64,000 nt of DNA from Pseudomonas sp. StFLB209. Lineage in GTDB: Bacteria > Pseudomonadota > Gammaproteobacteria > Pseudomonadales > Pseudomonadaceae. The stretch covers positions 5,163,001-5,227,000 of the forward strand of contig NZ_AP014637.1 in the NCBI RefSeq assembly GCF_000829415.1. Direction: 5' to 3'. Positions 53,475-62,161 of this stretch are shown piece by piece (positions within the stretch are counted from its first letter, which is position 1; every line of letters begins with the position of its first letter). The translations under genes and the position numbers were made by a program. The notes beneath the pieces were generated by a model. It was not told the DNA's origin. It did not search any database and saw nothing but the letters and a program-made list of their open reading frames with translations.

Positions 53475-54725
53475 CTACGGCGCAGCCTTAACGCCTTTAT
53501 TTGTCGCTGTACCTGGCTCACGGCTTTTGAACACCAGCAGGAAGCACACCAGCACGACCGTCGCAAAGGCCGCCGGGAACAGCCAGATGCCCTGCCAGTC
53601 ATGGCTGCCAGCGCCGATGGCGTAGTGATCAGTCACTCGCCCCGCCACCCAGAAGCCGATCAGCATGCCCAGGCCATACGTGGCCAGGGTAATCAGGCCC
53701 TGGGCGGAACTCCTGAACCGCTGCGGCGCCCTGGCGTCGGTGTAGATCTGCCCGCAAACAAAGAAGAAGTCGTAGCAGATACCGTGCAAGGCGATGCCGA
53801 TGAACAGCATGAACGCCAGCTCGCCGTTATTGCCGTAGGCAAACAGCAGGTAACGCAGCGACCAGGCCAACATGCCCACCAATAGCGCGAGCTTGATCCC
53901 GAAGCGCTGGATGAACAACGGCAACAGCAGCATGAACAGCACTTCAGAAACCTGCCCGATGGCCATTTTTGCGGTCGGGTTGGCCATGCCGGTCTGGGCC
54001 AGGAACGGGTTGGCGTTCTGGTAATAGAACGCCAGCGGAATGCAGATCAGGATCGAGACGATGAAGAACACCAGGTAGTTGCGGTCCTTGAGCAGGCTCA
54101 AGGCATCCAGCCCCAGGTTCTGGCGCACGCCGGCATTGCCTGCCGTGGCCTGCACCGGCGGCGTGCTCGGCAAACTCAGGCTGTACAGCCCCAGCAGCAG
54201 CGAAGCCAGTGCCGACATCAGGAAAGTGTTGCGCAGCGCGCCGGACGCGATCGCGCTTTGGGCGTCCCAGGCGAACACGAAGCTGATCAGCAGACCGGCC
54301 ACGATCCAGCCGACCGTGCCCCACACCCGGATGCGCGAAAACTCCAGCGCCGGGTCGCGCATCTGGCGGAAGGCAACCGAGTTGACCAGCGCCAGGGTCG
54401 GCATATAGACCATCATGTAGGCCAGCACATAGGGGTAGAAGCTGCTGAAGTCTTCTGCCCGGTACAGTTGCAGCAACAGCACTGCACCGAGCAGATGCAG
54501 CACCGCAAGAATGCGTTCGGCGTTGAAGAACCGGTCGGCGATCAGGCCGATCACAAAGGGCGCGATGATCGCGCCCCAGGACTGGGTGGCGAACGCCATG
54601 CCGATCTGCCCGCCCGAAGCCCCAAGGCTGCTGCCCAAAAAGGTGCCCAGGGTGACGAACCAGCCGCCCCAGATAAAGAACTGCAAGAACATCATTACGC
54701 TCAGTCGCGCATTCATTCTGGTCAT
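53475..54725 (-). CDS. MFS sugar/nucleoside permease (NupG-like)
   Basis: 416 residues, about twelve hydrophobic helices, with MMFLQFFIWGGWFVTLGTFL and an N-terminal pattern of the nucleoside:proton symporter group. It is the last gene of a three-gene operon with an isomerase and a dehydrogenase, so it likely imports the substrate those enzymes act on. Its stop is four bases from the convergent activator gene's stop. Confidence 0.83.
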   Translation of the reverse strand: MTRMNARLSVMMFLQFFIWGGWFVTLGTFLGSSLGASGGQIGMAFATQSWGAIIAPFVIGLIADRFFNAERILAVLHLLGAVLLLQLYRAEDFSSFYPYVLAYMMVYMPTLALVNSVAFRQMRDPALEFSRIRVWGTVGWIVAGLLISFVFAWDAQSAIASGALRNTFLMSALASLLLGLYSLSLPSTPPVQATAGNAGVRQNLGLDALSLLKDRNYLVFFIVSILICIPLAFYYQNANPFLAQTGMANPTAKMAIGQVSEVLFMLLLPLFIQRFGIKLALLVGMLAWSLRYLLFAYGNNGELAFMLFIGIALHGICYDFFFVCGQIYTDARAPQRFRSSAQGLITLATYGLGMLIGFWVAGRVTDHYAIGAGSHDWQGIWLFPAAFATVVLVCFLLVFKSREPGTATNKGVKAAP

Positions 54726-54775
54726 GACAGTACCGCCTTATTGTTGTTGTAGGTTTGCCAAGCAGCGTGCCGGCC

Positions 54776-55858
54776 TCAGGCCTCGGGCAAGCCCAGCAGG
54801 CGCCGATTGGACGCCGCATCGGCGGACACGCCGGCAAAGTCATCGAACGCCTTGCGGGTCTTTTCAATCATGTGCCGCTCGATAAATGCCACCCCCTCGG
54901 CGGCGCCCTGGCGGGCGTCCTTCAGGCAGCACTCCCACTCCAGCACCGCCCAGCCGTCGTAGCCGTACTGGGTGAGTTTGCTGAAGATCGACTTGAAATC
55001 GATTTGCCCATCGCCCAGCGAACGAAAGCGCCCCGGCCGCTGCACCCAGTCCTGATAGCCGCCATACACCCCGGAGCAGGCATCGGGGCGGAACTCGGCA
55101 TCCTTGACGTGGAACATGCGAATCCGCGGGTGGTAACGGTCGATAAAGCCCAGGTAGTCCATCTGCTGCAGCAGCAAGTGGCTGGGGTCATAGAGGATCG
55201 CCGCCCGCGGGTGGTGATTGACCGCCTCCAGAAAGCGCTCAAATGACGCGCCGTCGTGCAGGTCTTCGCCGGGGTGAATCTCGTAGCACAAATCGACCCC
55301 GGCCTGCTCGAAACAGTCGAGGATCGGCAGCCAGCGTTTGGCCAGTTCGGCAAAGCCCAGCTCGACCAGCCCGGCCGGGCGTTGCGGCCAGGGGTAAACA
55401 AACGGCCAGACCAATGCCCCGGAAAATGTCGCGTGAGCGGTCAGGCCCAGGCGCTGGCTGGCGCGGGCGGCCAGTTTCAGTTGGTCAATGGCCCAGGCCG
55501 TGCGCTCGGCCGGTTTGCCGCGCAAATGGGCCGGGGCAAAGTCATCAAACAACTCATCGAAGGCCGGATGCACCGCCACCAGTTGGCCCTGCAAGTGAGT
55601 CGACAACTCGCTGATCTCGACACCAGCCTCGGCACACACCGCCTTGAGTTCATCGCAATAGGCCTGGCTTTCGGCAGCGCGCTGCAGGTCGATGAAACGC
55701 GCATCCAGGGTCGGCAACTGAATCGCCTTGTAGCCCAGTGAAGCCGCCCACTGCGCGATATTGGCCAGGTTGTCGAACGGCGCTTGATCGGCGATGAACT
55801 GCGCAAGAAAAATTCCTGGCCCGCGCAGGCCGTCAGAGGTTTTGAGTGAATCAGTCAT
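54776..55858 (-). CDS. TIM-barrel sugar isomerase/epimerase
   Basis: 360 residues from ATG 55858, which overlaps the dehydrogenase stop (ATGA). AP-endonuclease-2-type TIM barrel with metal ligands in LCYEIHPGEDLHDG, YDPSHLLLQQMDYL, RMFHVKDAEF and WAVLEWECC. These act as epimerases, isomerases or dehydratases on keto sugars produced by Gfo/Idh/MocA partners. Substrate unknown. Confidence 0.85.
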   Translation of the reverse strand: MTDSLKTSDGLRGPGIFLAQFIADQAPFDNLANIAQWAASLGYKAIQLPTLDARFIDLQRAAESQAYCDELKAVCAEAGVEISELSTHLQGQLVAVHPAFDELFDDFAPAHLRGKPAERTAWAIDQLKLAARASQRLGLTAHATFSGALVWPFVYPWPQRPAGLVELGFAELAKRWLPILDCFEQAGVDLCYEIHPGEDLHDGASFERFLEAVNHHPRAAILYDPSHLLLQQMDYLGFIDRYHPRIRMFHVKDAEFRPDACSGVYGGYQDWVQRPGRFRSLGDGQIDFKSIFSKLTQYGYDGWAVLEWECCLKDARQGAAEGVAFIERHMIEKTRKAFDDFAGVSADAASNRRLLGLPEA

Positions 55859-57027
55859 GGTGTGCTCCGTTGCGGCAGCTCGCTCCACTTGGCCGTGCCG
55901 TGATGGTTGGCGATAGCGGTCTCGATAAAGGCCATGCCGCGCAGGCCGACCTCGATACCCGGTACACCGGGAACCTGATGACCGCTCACGTGGCTACGAA
56001 TCGCCGTGGCGAAGTCGCCGTACAAATTGGCCATGGCTTCGAGATAGCCTTCTGGGTGCCCGGCCGGCAGGCGCATGCGCTGTAGCGCCGCTGCGCACAA
56101 CCATGGCTGGCCAAGGCCGGCGCGCAGGATGCGTATGGGTTGGTCCAGCGAGCGCTGAATCAGGCTGGCCGGGTTTTCCTGCTGCCACTCCAGCCCGCCC
56201 AGCTCGCCGTAGACGCGGATTTTCAGCGGGTTCTCTTCGCCGGCGCAGACCTGGCTTGCGATCAACACGCCGCTGGCGCCATCGGCCATGCGAAATAGCA
56301 TCGCGGCGTCATCGTCCAGTTGCCGGCCCTCAATGTGGGTGCCGAGCATCGCGCTCAACTGACGGATTGGCTGGTCAGCAACAAACTCGGCCAGCGCAAA
56401 AGCGTGGGTGCCGATGTCGCCAATGCAGCCGCCCAGCCCGGAGTGCTCCGGCTGGTCGCGCCAGGCCGCCTGCTTGTTACCCTGCCCGGCCACATCCTGA
56501 CTGAGCCAGCCTTGCGGGTACTCGACCAGCACCTTGCGGACCTTGCCGATAGCCCCGCTGCGCACCATCTCGCGCGCCTGCCAGACCATCGGGTAACCCA
56601 AGTAGGTATGCGCCAGGCCGTACAGACGGTTGCTGCGTTCGGCCACCTGCTTGAGCGCCAGCAACTCGTCGAGGTTCAGCGCGGCGGGCTTTTCACTGAA
56701 CACATGAAAGCCCGCCTGCAGCGCCTGGCTGGCGATTGGCGCGTGCAAGTGGTTAGGGGTGACGATCACCAGCAGCTCCATGCGCTGTTCGGCAGGCAAC
56801 GCCTGTTCGGCCAGCAACATCTGCTGCCATTGGTCGTAACACCGCGCAGCCGCCACCCCCAACACCGCGCCCGTGGCCTGATTGTTGGCCGGGTCGCGGC
56901 TGAATGCACCGCACACCAGTTCGAAACGGCCATCGAGCCCGGCGGCCTGACGATGCGCCTGAGCGATGAACGCCCCGGCACCGCCACCGACAAAACCCAT
57001 TCTTACTTTCGGCACTGCAGTGTTCAT
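55855..57027 (-). CDS. Gfo/Idh/MocA-family dehydrogenase
   Basis: 390 residues. N-terminal Rossmann motif MGFVGGGAGAFIAQAHRQA, the EKPAALN motif with catalytic Lys, and the second-domain GGCIGDIGTHAFALAEFV with the conserved His. Oxidises a sugar or cyclitol with NAD. GGAG precedes the start. First gene of the operon controlled from the 57079 palindrome. Confidence 0.88.
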   Translation of the reverse strand: MNTAVPKVRMGFVGGGAGAFIAQAHRQAAGLDGRFELVCGAFSRDPANNQATGAVLGVAAARCYDQWQQMLLAEQALPAEQRMELLVIVTPNHLHAPIASQALQAGFHVFSEKPAALNLDELLALKQVAERSNRLYGLAHTYLGYPMVWQAREMVRSGAIGKVRKVLVEYPQGWLSQDVAGQGNKQAAWRDQPEHSGLGGCIGDIGTHAFALAEFVADQPIRQLSAMLGTHIEGRQLDDDAAMLFRMADGASGVLIASQVCAGEENPLKIRVYGELGGLEWQQENPASLIQRSLDQPIRILRAGLGQPWLCAAALQRMRLPAGHPEGYLEAMANLYGDFATAIRSHVSGHQVPGVPGIEVGLRGMAFIETAIANHHGTAKWSELPQRSTP

Positions 57028-57078
57028 CCATTCTCCGTTTGCAGGGTGTGGCTAGACTATTGAGCTCGTAACGCACAA

Positions 57079-57096
57079 AATGTAACCGGTTACATT
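57079..57096. promoter_or_regulatory. LacI-family operator
   Basis: AATGTAACCGGTTACATT is a perfect 18-bp palindrome with the central CG pair typical of LacI/GalR sites, in the gap between the divergent sugar operon and its LacI gene. Confidence 0.85.
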
Positions 57097-57216
57097 GATG
57101 CAGAAATCTAGGCCCGTCATGCCGGTCTGTCAATGCTCGCCTTAACGACCTGAGCGTTTCAGGCTAAAGGCCAGCTGCGGTAAGCTCGCAGCCTACGCGT
57201 TCTGAAAGAGGTGCTC

Positions 57217-58218
57217 GTGTCCAATATCCGTGAAGTCGCCCGGCTCGCCGGGGTCTCTGTCGCCACCGTGTCCAGAACCCTGAAATACCCCGAGCGCGTG
57301 CTCGCCCAGACCCGTGACAAGGTCAACGCGGCAGTCAAACAGGCCGGCTACCGGCCCAACCAGATGGCAGTGCAATTTCGTTCACGCAAGACCGGCAATC
57401 TGGTGATTCTGGTGCCGACCATCGCCAACACCTTCTTTGCCCGGGTCATCAGCGGCGCACAACAGGCGGCCCAAGCGGCCAACTACCGCTTGTTGCTATG
57501 CGACACCCAGGGCCGCGAGGCCGTCGAACGCGAGTTCGCCGAGCTGGTGTACGCCCACCAGGCCGACGGGGTGATTCAGTTGCGCGCCTACGATCCCTAT
57601 CAACAGCCACTGCCCGGTGTCGAATTACCGCCCATCGTCAATGCCTGTGAAGTCGACGCCCAAGGGCGTCATCCGACCATCAGCCTGGACAATCGCGCCG
57701 CCGCCAGGGCCGTAACCCAACACCTGATCGAGCTGGGCCACCGGCGCATCGGCCTGATCAAGGGGCCAAAAAGCAGCCCGCTGACCCGCGAACGTGTGGC
57801 CGGTTATCAGGATGCCGTGCACCAGGCCGGCATCGCGCCAGACCCGGCGCTGATCTGTCATGGCAACTTCAGCCTGCAGGCCGGCTATGACGGCGCGGCG
57901 AACCTGCTGCAACTGGCCGAGCGCCCGACCGCGCTGTTCTGTGAAAACGACGAAATGGCGATTGGCGCGCTCAAGCAGATCAAACAACAGGGCCTGCGCG
58001 TACCCGAAGACATCTCGCTGGTCGGTTTCGACGACATCCCGTTCGCGGCCTACTGCGACCCGCCGCTGACCACCATCGCGCAACCGGCAGAAGCCTTCGG
58101 CCAACTGGCGGTCGAAATGCTCATCGCCCTGATCGAGAAGAAGCCGCTGACCGCCCAGCACGTAACCCTGCCGTTCGAGCTGACACTGCGGCAAAGCACA
58201 GCGCCGCCTTCAAGCTGA
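57217..58218 (+). CDS. LacI-family transcriptional repressor
   Basis: 333 residues from GTG 57217, preferred because AAGAGG lies five bases before it; GTG 57211 sits inside that site. Helix-turn-helix NIREVARLAGVSVATVSRTL, then the periplasmic-binding effector domain (LVPTIANTFFARVISGAQQA; GFDDIPFAAYCDPPLTTI). It presumably represses the divergent sugar operon until the sugar binds. Confidence 0.9.
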   Translation: MSNIREVARLAGVSVATVSRTLKYPERVLAQTRDKVNAAVKQAGYRPNQMAVQFRSRKTGNLVILVPTIANTFFARVISGAQQAAQAANYRLLLCDTQGREAVEREFAELVYAHQADGVIQLRAYDPYQQPLPGVELPPIVNACEVDAQGRHPTISLDNRAAARAVTQHLIELGHRRIGLIKGPKSSPLTRERVAGYQDAVHQAGIAPDPALICHGNFSLQAGYDGAANLLQLAERPTALFCENDEMAIGALKQIKQQGLRVPEDISLVGFDDIPFAAYCDPPLTTIAQPAEAFGQLAVEMLIALIEKKPLTAQHVTLPFELTLRQSTAPPSS

Positions 58219-58260
58219 ACGAAGCGGGTCGAGAATGCTCTAGAACAAGCATCTACATCC

Positions 58261-58400
58261 GGGTGCCTCTAAAAACGTAGGCGAGGCAGTCAGCGCTAGG
58301 CGAAATCAGGCGAGAAAGCGGAGTTTACGGGTTGTAAATGAGCATTTTGAGCCTGATTTCAACAACGCGATGGCAACGCAGGTAGTTTTTAGAGGTGCCC
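58261..58400. repeat. 140-bp MITE-like inverted-repeat element
   Basis: GGGTGCCTCTAAAAAC at the left and GTTTTTAGAGGTGCCC at the right are inverted copies (14 of 16). Inside is a second inverted pair, GAAATCAGGC and GCCTGATTTC. It has no coding capacity and no clear target duplication. It looks like a non-autonomous insertion or a mobile palindromic repeat. Confidence 0.6.
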
Positions 58401-58478
58401 ACATGACGGTGCGGGCCTGATGCCGTATGGTGCCCGGCCTCGCTGTCTTGCGTACCACCGTTGTAATGAGGTTCATCC

Positions 58479-59660
58479 GTGTCAACAAGTCATGAAAATA
58501 CCCCCTCCTCCGGCATGCGCCTGCTGATTCTGATCGCCCTGTCGATGGGCAGTTTCGCCATCGGCACCAGCGAATTCGTGATCATGGGCTTGCTGCCGGA
58601 AGTCGCCCGAGGGCTGGCCATCACTGAGCAACAGGTCGGCCATCTGATCAGCGCCTATGCCTTGGGCGTGGTGATCGGCGCCCCGGTGCTGGCGATTCTC
58701 GGCAGCCGCCTGAAACGCAAAACCCTGCTGGTGGCGCTGATGCTGTTTTACGGCGTCGCCAACCTGGCCAGCGCGATGGTCAGCGATTACCACGGCGCGC
58801 TGCTGGCGCGCTTTATCAGTGGCCTGCCACACGGCGCCTATTTTGGCGTCGCCGCCCTGGCTGCAGCGGCCATCAGCCCGTTGCACAAACGCGGCGCGGC
58901 GGTCAGTGCAGTGATGATGGGCCTGACCCTGGCGATCCTGATCGGCAATCCGCTGGCCACCTGGCTGGGGCAGATCCTCGACTGGCGCTACGCCTTTGTA
59001 GTGGTGGCGGTGATTGCCGGGCTGACCAGCATGCTGGTGTACGCCCTGCTGCCGGGCGGGCCGAAACCTGAAGCCAGCAGCGTGCGCGGTGAACTCAAAG
59101 CCTTCTTCCAGCCGCAGATTGGCGTCTTGCTGCTGATCGCCTCGGTCGGCTTTGCCGGTATGTTCTGCGTGTTCAGCTACCTGGCGCCCACCTTGCTGCA
59201 GGTCACCGGCGCTTCGCCAAACTGGATTCCGGCAGCATTGGCCAGTTTCGGCGCCGGCGCGGTGCTGGGCAATATCGTCGGCGGGCGGTTGTTCGACCGC
59301 TACGGCGTGCAGGCGATCGGCATCGTACTGGTCTGGTCGATCGTGGTGATGCTGGCTTTCCCGTTGGCGGCGCAGTCGATCTGGACCCTGCTGCCGGGCA
59401 TTGCCTGTGTCGGCACCATGATCGCCCTCGGTCCGGTGCTGCAAACCCGCCTGATGGACATCGCCAAGGGCGCGCAAACCCTCGCTGCGGCCTCCAACCA
59501 TGCCGCGTTCAACCTGGCCAACGCGCTGGGGCCATGGCTGGGCGGCATGGCCATCGCCGCCGGCTGGGGCTGGACCTCGACCGGCTTCGTCGGCGCTACC
59601 ACCGCGCTGCTGGGCTTGCTGGTGTATGTGGCGGCGGTACGCGGCAAGACGGCCGGCTAA
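58479..59660 (+). CDS. MFS exporter, DHA1 (AraJ/YdhP-like)
   Basis: 393 residues, GTG start. Twelve helices; SFAIGTSEFVIMGLLPEVAR at helix 1 and GLPHGAYFGVAALAAAAI at helix 4 are hallmarks of the AraJ/YdhP/PbuE-type DHA1 subfamily of sugar- or drug-efflux proteins. Substrate unknown. The MITE-like element sits in its upstream region and may carry part of its promoter. Confidence 0.86.
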   Translation: MSTSHENTPSSGMRLLILIALSMGSFAIGTSEFVIMGLLPEVARGLAITEQQVGHLISAYALGVVIGAPVLAILGSRLKRKTLLVALMLFYGVANLASAMVSDYHGALLARFISGLPHGAYFGVAALAAAAISPLHKRGAAVSAVMMGLTLAILIGNPLATWLGQILDWRYAFVVVAVIAGLTSMLVYALLPGGPKPEASSVRGELKAFFQPQIGVLLLIASVGFAGMFCVFSYLAPTLLQVTGASPNWIPAALASFGAGAVLGNIVGGRLFDRYGVQAIGIVLVWSIVVMLAFPLAAQSIWTLLPGIACVGTMIALGPVLQTRLMDIAKGAQTLAAASNHAAFNLANALGPWLGGMAIAAGWGWTSTGFVGATTALLGLLVYVAAVRGKTAG

Positions 59661-59676
59661 GGGGGAGTTGACGACA

Positions 59677-59702
59677 CCGCTCATGGCCGCGACCATGAGC
59701 GG
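59677..59702 (+). terminator. Hairpin after MFS gene
   Basis: CCGCTCATGG, loop CCGCGA, CCATGAGCGG: a perfect 10-bp stem 17 bases after the stop. No T tract follows, so it may act as a weak terminator or 3' protector. Confidence 0.5.
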
Positions 59703-59776
59703 CTTGCCAGCGTTGATATTCAGCGTAACGATTCATCGTCTGGCAACTTTCCAACCCCGCAGCGGAAGCCCCGGCA

Positions 59777-60682
59777 ATGACCACCTCACACACCTGCGAC
59801 CTCTCCTCGCCCACCCAGGCGGCAATCATCGACGGCAAGCGCTTTGCCGAGCAGGTGCGTCAGGAAGTCGCCGAGGGTGCCCGAGCGTTTCGTGACACTT
59901 ACCAGCGAGGACCGGGCCTGGCCGTGGTGCTGGTTGGTGACGACCCGGCCAGCCAGGTTTATGTAAAAACAAAAATGAAAAAGGCCGCCGAGCTGGGCAT
60001 TGAGTCGTTCCCTCACCTGTTACCGGGCAGCACGCCTCAGCAAGAGTTGCTGGCACTGATCGACATCCTCAACCATGACCGCAGCGTGCACGGCATTCTG
60101 GTGCAATTGCCGCTGCCCGCCCATATCGATGAAGCCCGAGTGATCGCCGCCATCGCTCCGGCCAAGGACGTCGACGGCTTTCACCCGGTCAACGTTGGCC
60201 GCCTGGCGCAGGGCAAACCCGGCCTGACGCCCTGCACACCGTTGGGCTGCCTGATGCTGCTCAAGGACCGACTCGGCGACCTGACCGGCAAAAAAGCCGT
60301 GGTGGTCGGGCGCTCGAACATCGTCGGTAAACCCATGGCCAGCCTGCTGTTGCAGGAAAACTGCACGGTGACCATCGTTCACTCGCGCACCCAGGACCTC
60401 AATGCCGAGTGCCGTCAGGCCGATATCCTGGTAGTCGCCACCGGCCACGCCGAACTGCTCGGTGCCGAGGCCATCAAGCCTGGCGCTGTGGTGATCGACG
60501 TCGGTATCAACCGCATCGAACGCAACGGCGCGCCGGTACTGGTAGGCGATGTGGACTTTGCGGCTGCCAGCCAGGTGGCCTCGGCCATCACCCCGGTGCC
60601 AGGCGGCGTCGGGCCGATGACCGTGGCCTGCCTGATGAAAAATACTCTGACGGCAGCGCTGGCGATTGAGGCGGCCGTTTAA
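59777..60682 (+). CDS. folD: FolD, methylene-THF dehydrogenase/cyclohydrolase
   Basis: 301 residues, full length with an N-terminal extension of about 15. Seen: [18 protein letters not shown] with the catalytic Lys in [32 protein letters not shown] and [10 protein letters not shown]. It interconverts 5,10-methylene- and 10-formyl-tetrahydrofolate with NADP in the cytosol. It stands apart from other folate genes, so it may be an additional copy. Confidence 0.93.
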   Translation: MTTSHTCDLSSPTQAAIIDGKRFAEQVRQEVAEGARAFRDTYQRGPGLAVVLVGDDPASQVYVKTKMKKAAELGIESFPHLLPGSTPQQELLALIDILNHDRSVHGILVQLPLPAHIDEARVIAAIAPAKDVDGFHPVNVGRLAQGKPGLTPCTPLGCLMLLKDRLGDLTGKKAVVVGRSNIVGKPMASLLLQENCTVTIVHSRTQDLNAECRQADILVVATGHAELLGAEAIKPGAVVIDVGINRIERNGAPVLVGDVDFAAASQVASAITPVPGGVGPMTVACLMKNTLTAALAIEAAV

Positions 60683-60737
60683 GATTGATGCTGGTCAGTA
60701 GCGCTAATGCCAGATCTTTCGGCCGAGCTTGGTTCTA

Positions 60738-60766
60738 GTGGGAGGGGCCGGCCGGCTCCCTCCCAC
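60738..60766. repeat. Long hairpin downstream of folD
   Basis: GTGGGAGGG pairs with CCCTCCCAC around a self-complementary GCCGGCCGGC core. It may be a REP-type palindrome or a terminator without T tract for folD. Confidence 0.5.
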
Positions 60767-60804
60767 CGAGTCCGCAGTGCTTATCTGAACAGTAGTCGGT
60801 AAAC

Positions 60805-60841
60805 ATCAATCAGATCGATATTAACCTTCGTCCCATTCGAT
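60805..60841 (+). promoter_or_regulatory. MexT-type nod box upstream of mexE
   Basis: Reads ATC-N9-GAT-N7-TTC-N9-GAT, which is the tandem LysR (NodD/MexT) site described for mexEF promoters with one base changed in the third half site. It ends 66 bases before the mexE start. A mexT gene is not in the window. Confidence 0.7.
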
Positions 60842-60907
60842 TCGTTAATAGTCCGCGCGCACAACAGAATCCGCCCCATCACCCTTTTTACCTGCGGCGG
60901 ATTCTCC

Positions 60908-62149
60908 ATGGCTCAGTCACTTCACTTTTTGCGCTACCCCTTAACCGCACTGGCCATGGTGGTACTCACCGCCTGTGGTCGCGCCCCGGAAGCCACTCAG
61001 GCGCCAGCCGCCCCCAAGGTCAGTGTGGCCAAGGTGCTGGAGCAGCCGATCAACGAGTGGGACGAATTCACCGGGCGGCTCGAAGCGCCGGAAACCGTTG
61101 AGGTCCGTCCACGAGTCTCCGGCCAGATTGATCAGGTGGCCTTCACCGACGGCGCGCTGGTCAAGAAAGGCGACCTGCTGTTCCAGATCGACCCGCGTCC
61201 ATTCCAGGCTGAAGTGCGCCGTCTCGAAGCCCAACTGCAACAGGCCCGGGCCGTGGCCAGCCGTAGCGAGAACGAAGCCGAGCGTGGCGACCGGCTGCGC
61301 GCCAACAACGCGATTTCTGCCGAACTGGCTGATTCGCGGACCACTTCGGCACAGGAAGCCAAGGCCGGCGTGGCAGCGATTCAGGCGCAACTGGACCTGG
61401 CGCGCCTGAACCTGAGCTTCACCAAGGTTACCGCACCGATCAGTGGCCGGGTCAGCCGCGCCGAGATCACCAGTGGCAACATCGTCACCGCCGACGTCAC
61501 GGCCCTGACCAGCGTCGTTTCCACCGATAAGGTCTATGCCTACTTCGACGCCGACGAACGCGTATTCCTCAAGTACAACGAACTGGCCCGTCAGGGTCAG
61601 CGCGGCCAGAGCACCCCGGTGTATCTGGGCCTGTCCAACGAAGCGGATAACCCGCACCTGGGCCAGATGAACTTCGTCGATAACCAGGTCAACCCGCGCA
61701 CCGGCACCATTCGTGGCCGGGCAGTGTTCGACAACACTGACGGGCGCTTCACCCCTGGCCTGTATGCGCGCCTGAAGCTGGTGGGCAGCGGCACCTACTC
61801 GGCAGTGCTGATCCAGGACGAAGCGGTCGGCACCGACCTGGGCAAGAAGTTCGTGCTGGTCATGGACCAGAACAACACCCCGGCTTACCGCGCCGTGGAG
61901 CTGGGTCCAAAGCTTGAAGGCCTGCGCATCGTGCGCAGCGGCCTGGCCAAGACCGACACCATCGTGGTCAAGGGCCTGCAACGTGTGCGTCCCGGCCAGC
62001 CGGTGGACCCGCAGGTCACGCCGATGGCCAGCGACCAGACCCTCGCGGCCCTGCGCCAACAACGTGAGGCGCTGGAAGCCAGCAACATGACGCCTGTCAG
62101 CACCAAGACCACCGTCAAACTCGCCAGCGTCACAGCGCCACGCGGTTAA
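60908..62149 (+). CDS. mexE: MexE, RND efflux periplasmic adaptor lipoprotein
   Basis: 413 residues. Signal peptide with lipobox VVLTACG, barrel-sandwich (lipoyl) parts around VRPRVSGQIDQVAFTDGALV and APISGRVSRAEI, coiled-coil hairpin between, and the beta barrel with STDKVYAYFDADERVFLKYN, very close to P. aeruginosa MexE. Links the RND pump to an outer-membrane channel for efflux of chloramphenicol/quinolone-type drugs or signalling molecules. Twelve bases before mexF, so one operon. Confidence 0.92.
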   Translation: MAQSLHFLRYPLTALAMVVLTACGRAPEATQAPAAPKVSVAKVLEQPINEWDEFTGRLEAPETVEVRPRVSGQIDQVAFTDGALVKKGDLLFQIDPRPFQAEVRRLEAQLQQARAVASRSENEAERGDRLRANNAISAELADSRTTSAQEAKAGVAAIQAQLDLARLNLSFTKVTAPISGRVSRAEITSGNIVTADVTALTSVVSTDKVYAYFDADERVFLKYNELARQGQRGQSTPVYLGLSNEADNPHLGQMNFVDNQVNPRTGTIRGRAVFDNTDGRFTPGLYARLKLVGSGTYSAVLIQDEAVGTDLGKKFVLVMDQNNTPAYRAVELGPKLEGLRIVRSGLAKTDTIVVKGLQRVRPGQPVDPQVTPMASDQTLAALRQQREALEASNMTPVSTKTTVKLASVTAPRG

Positions 62150-62161
62150 GGGATACGACCG

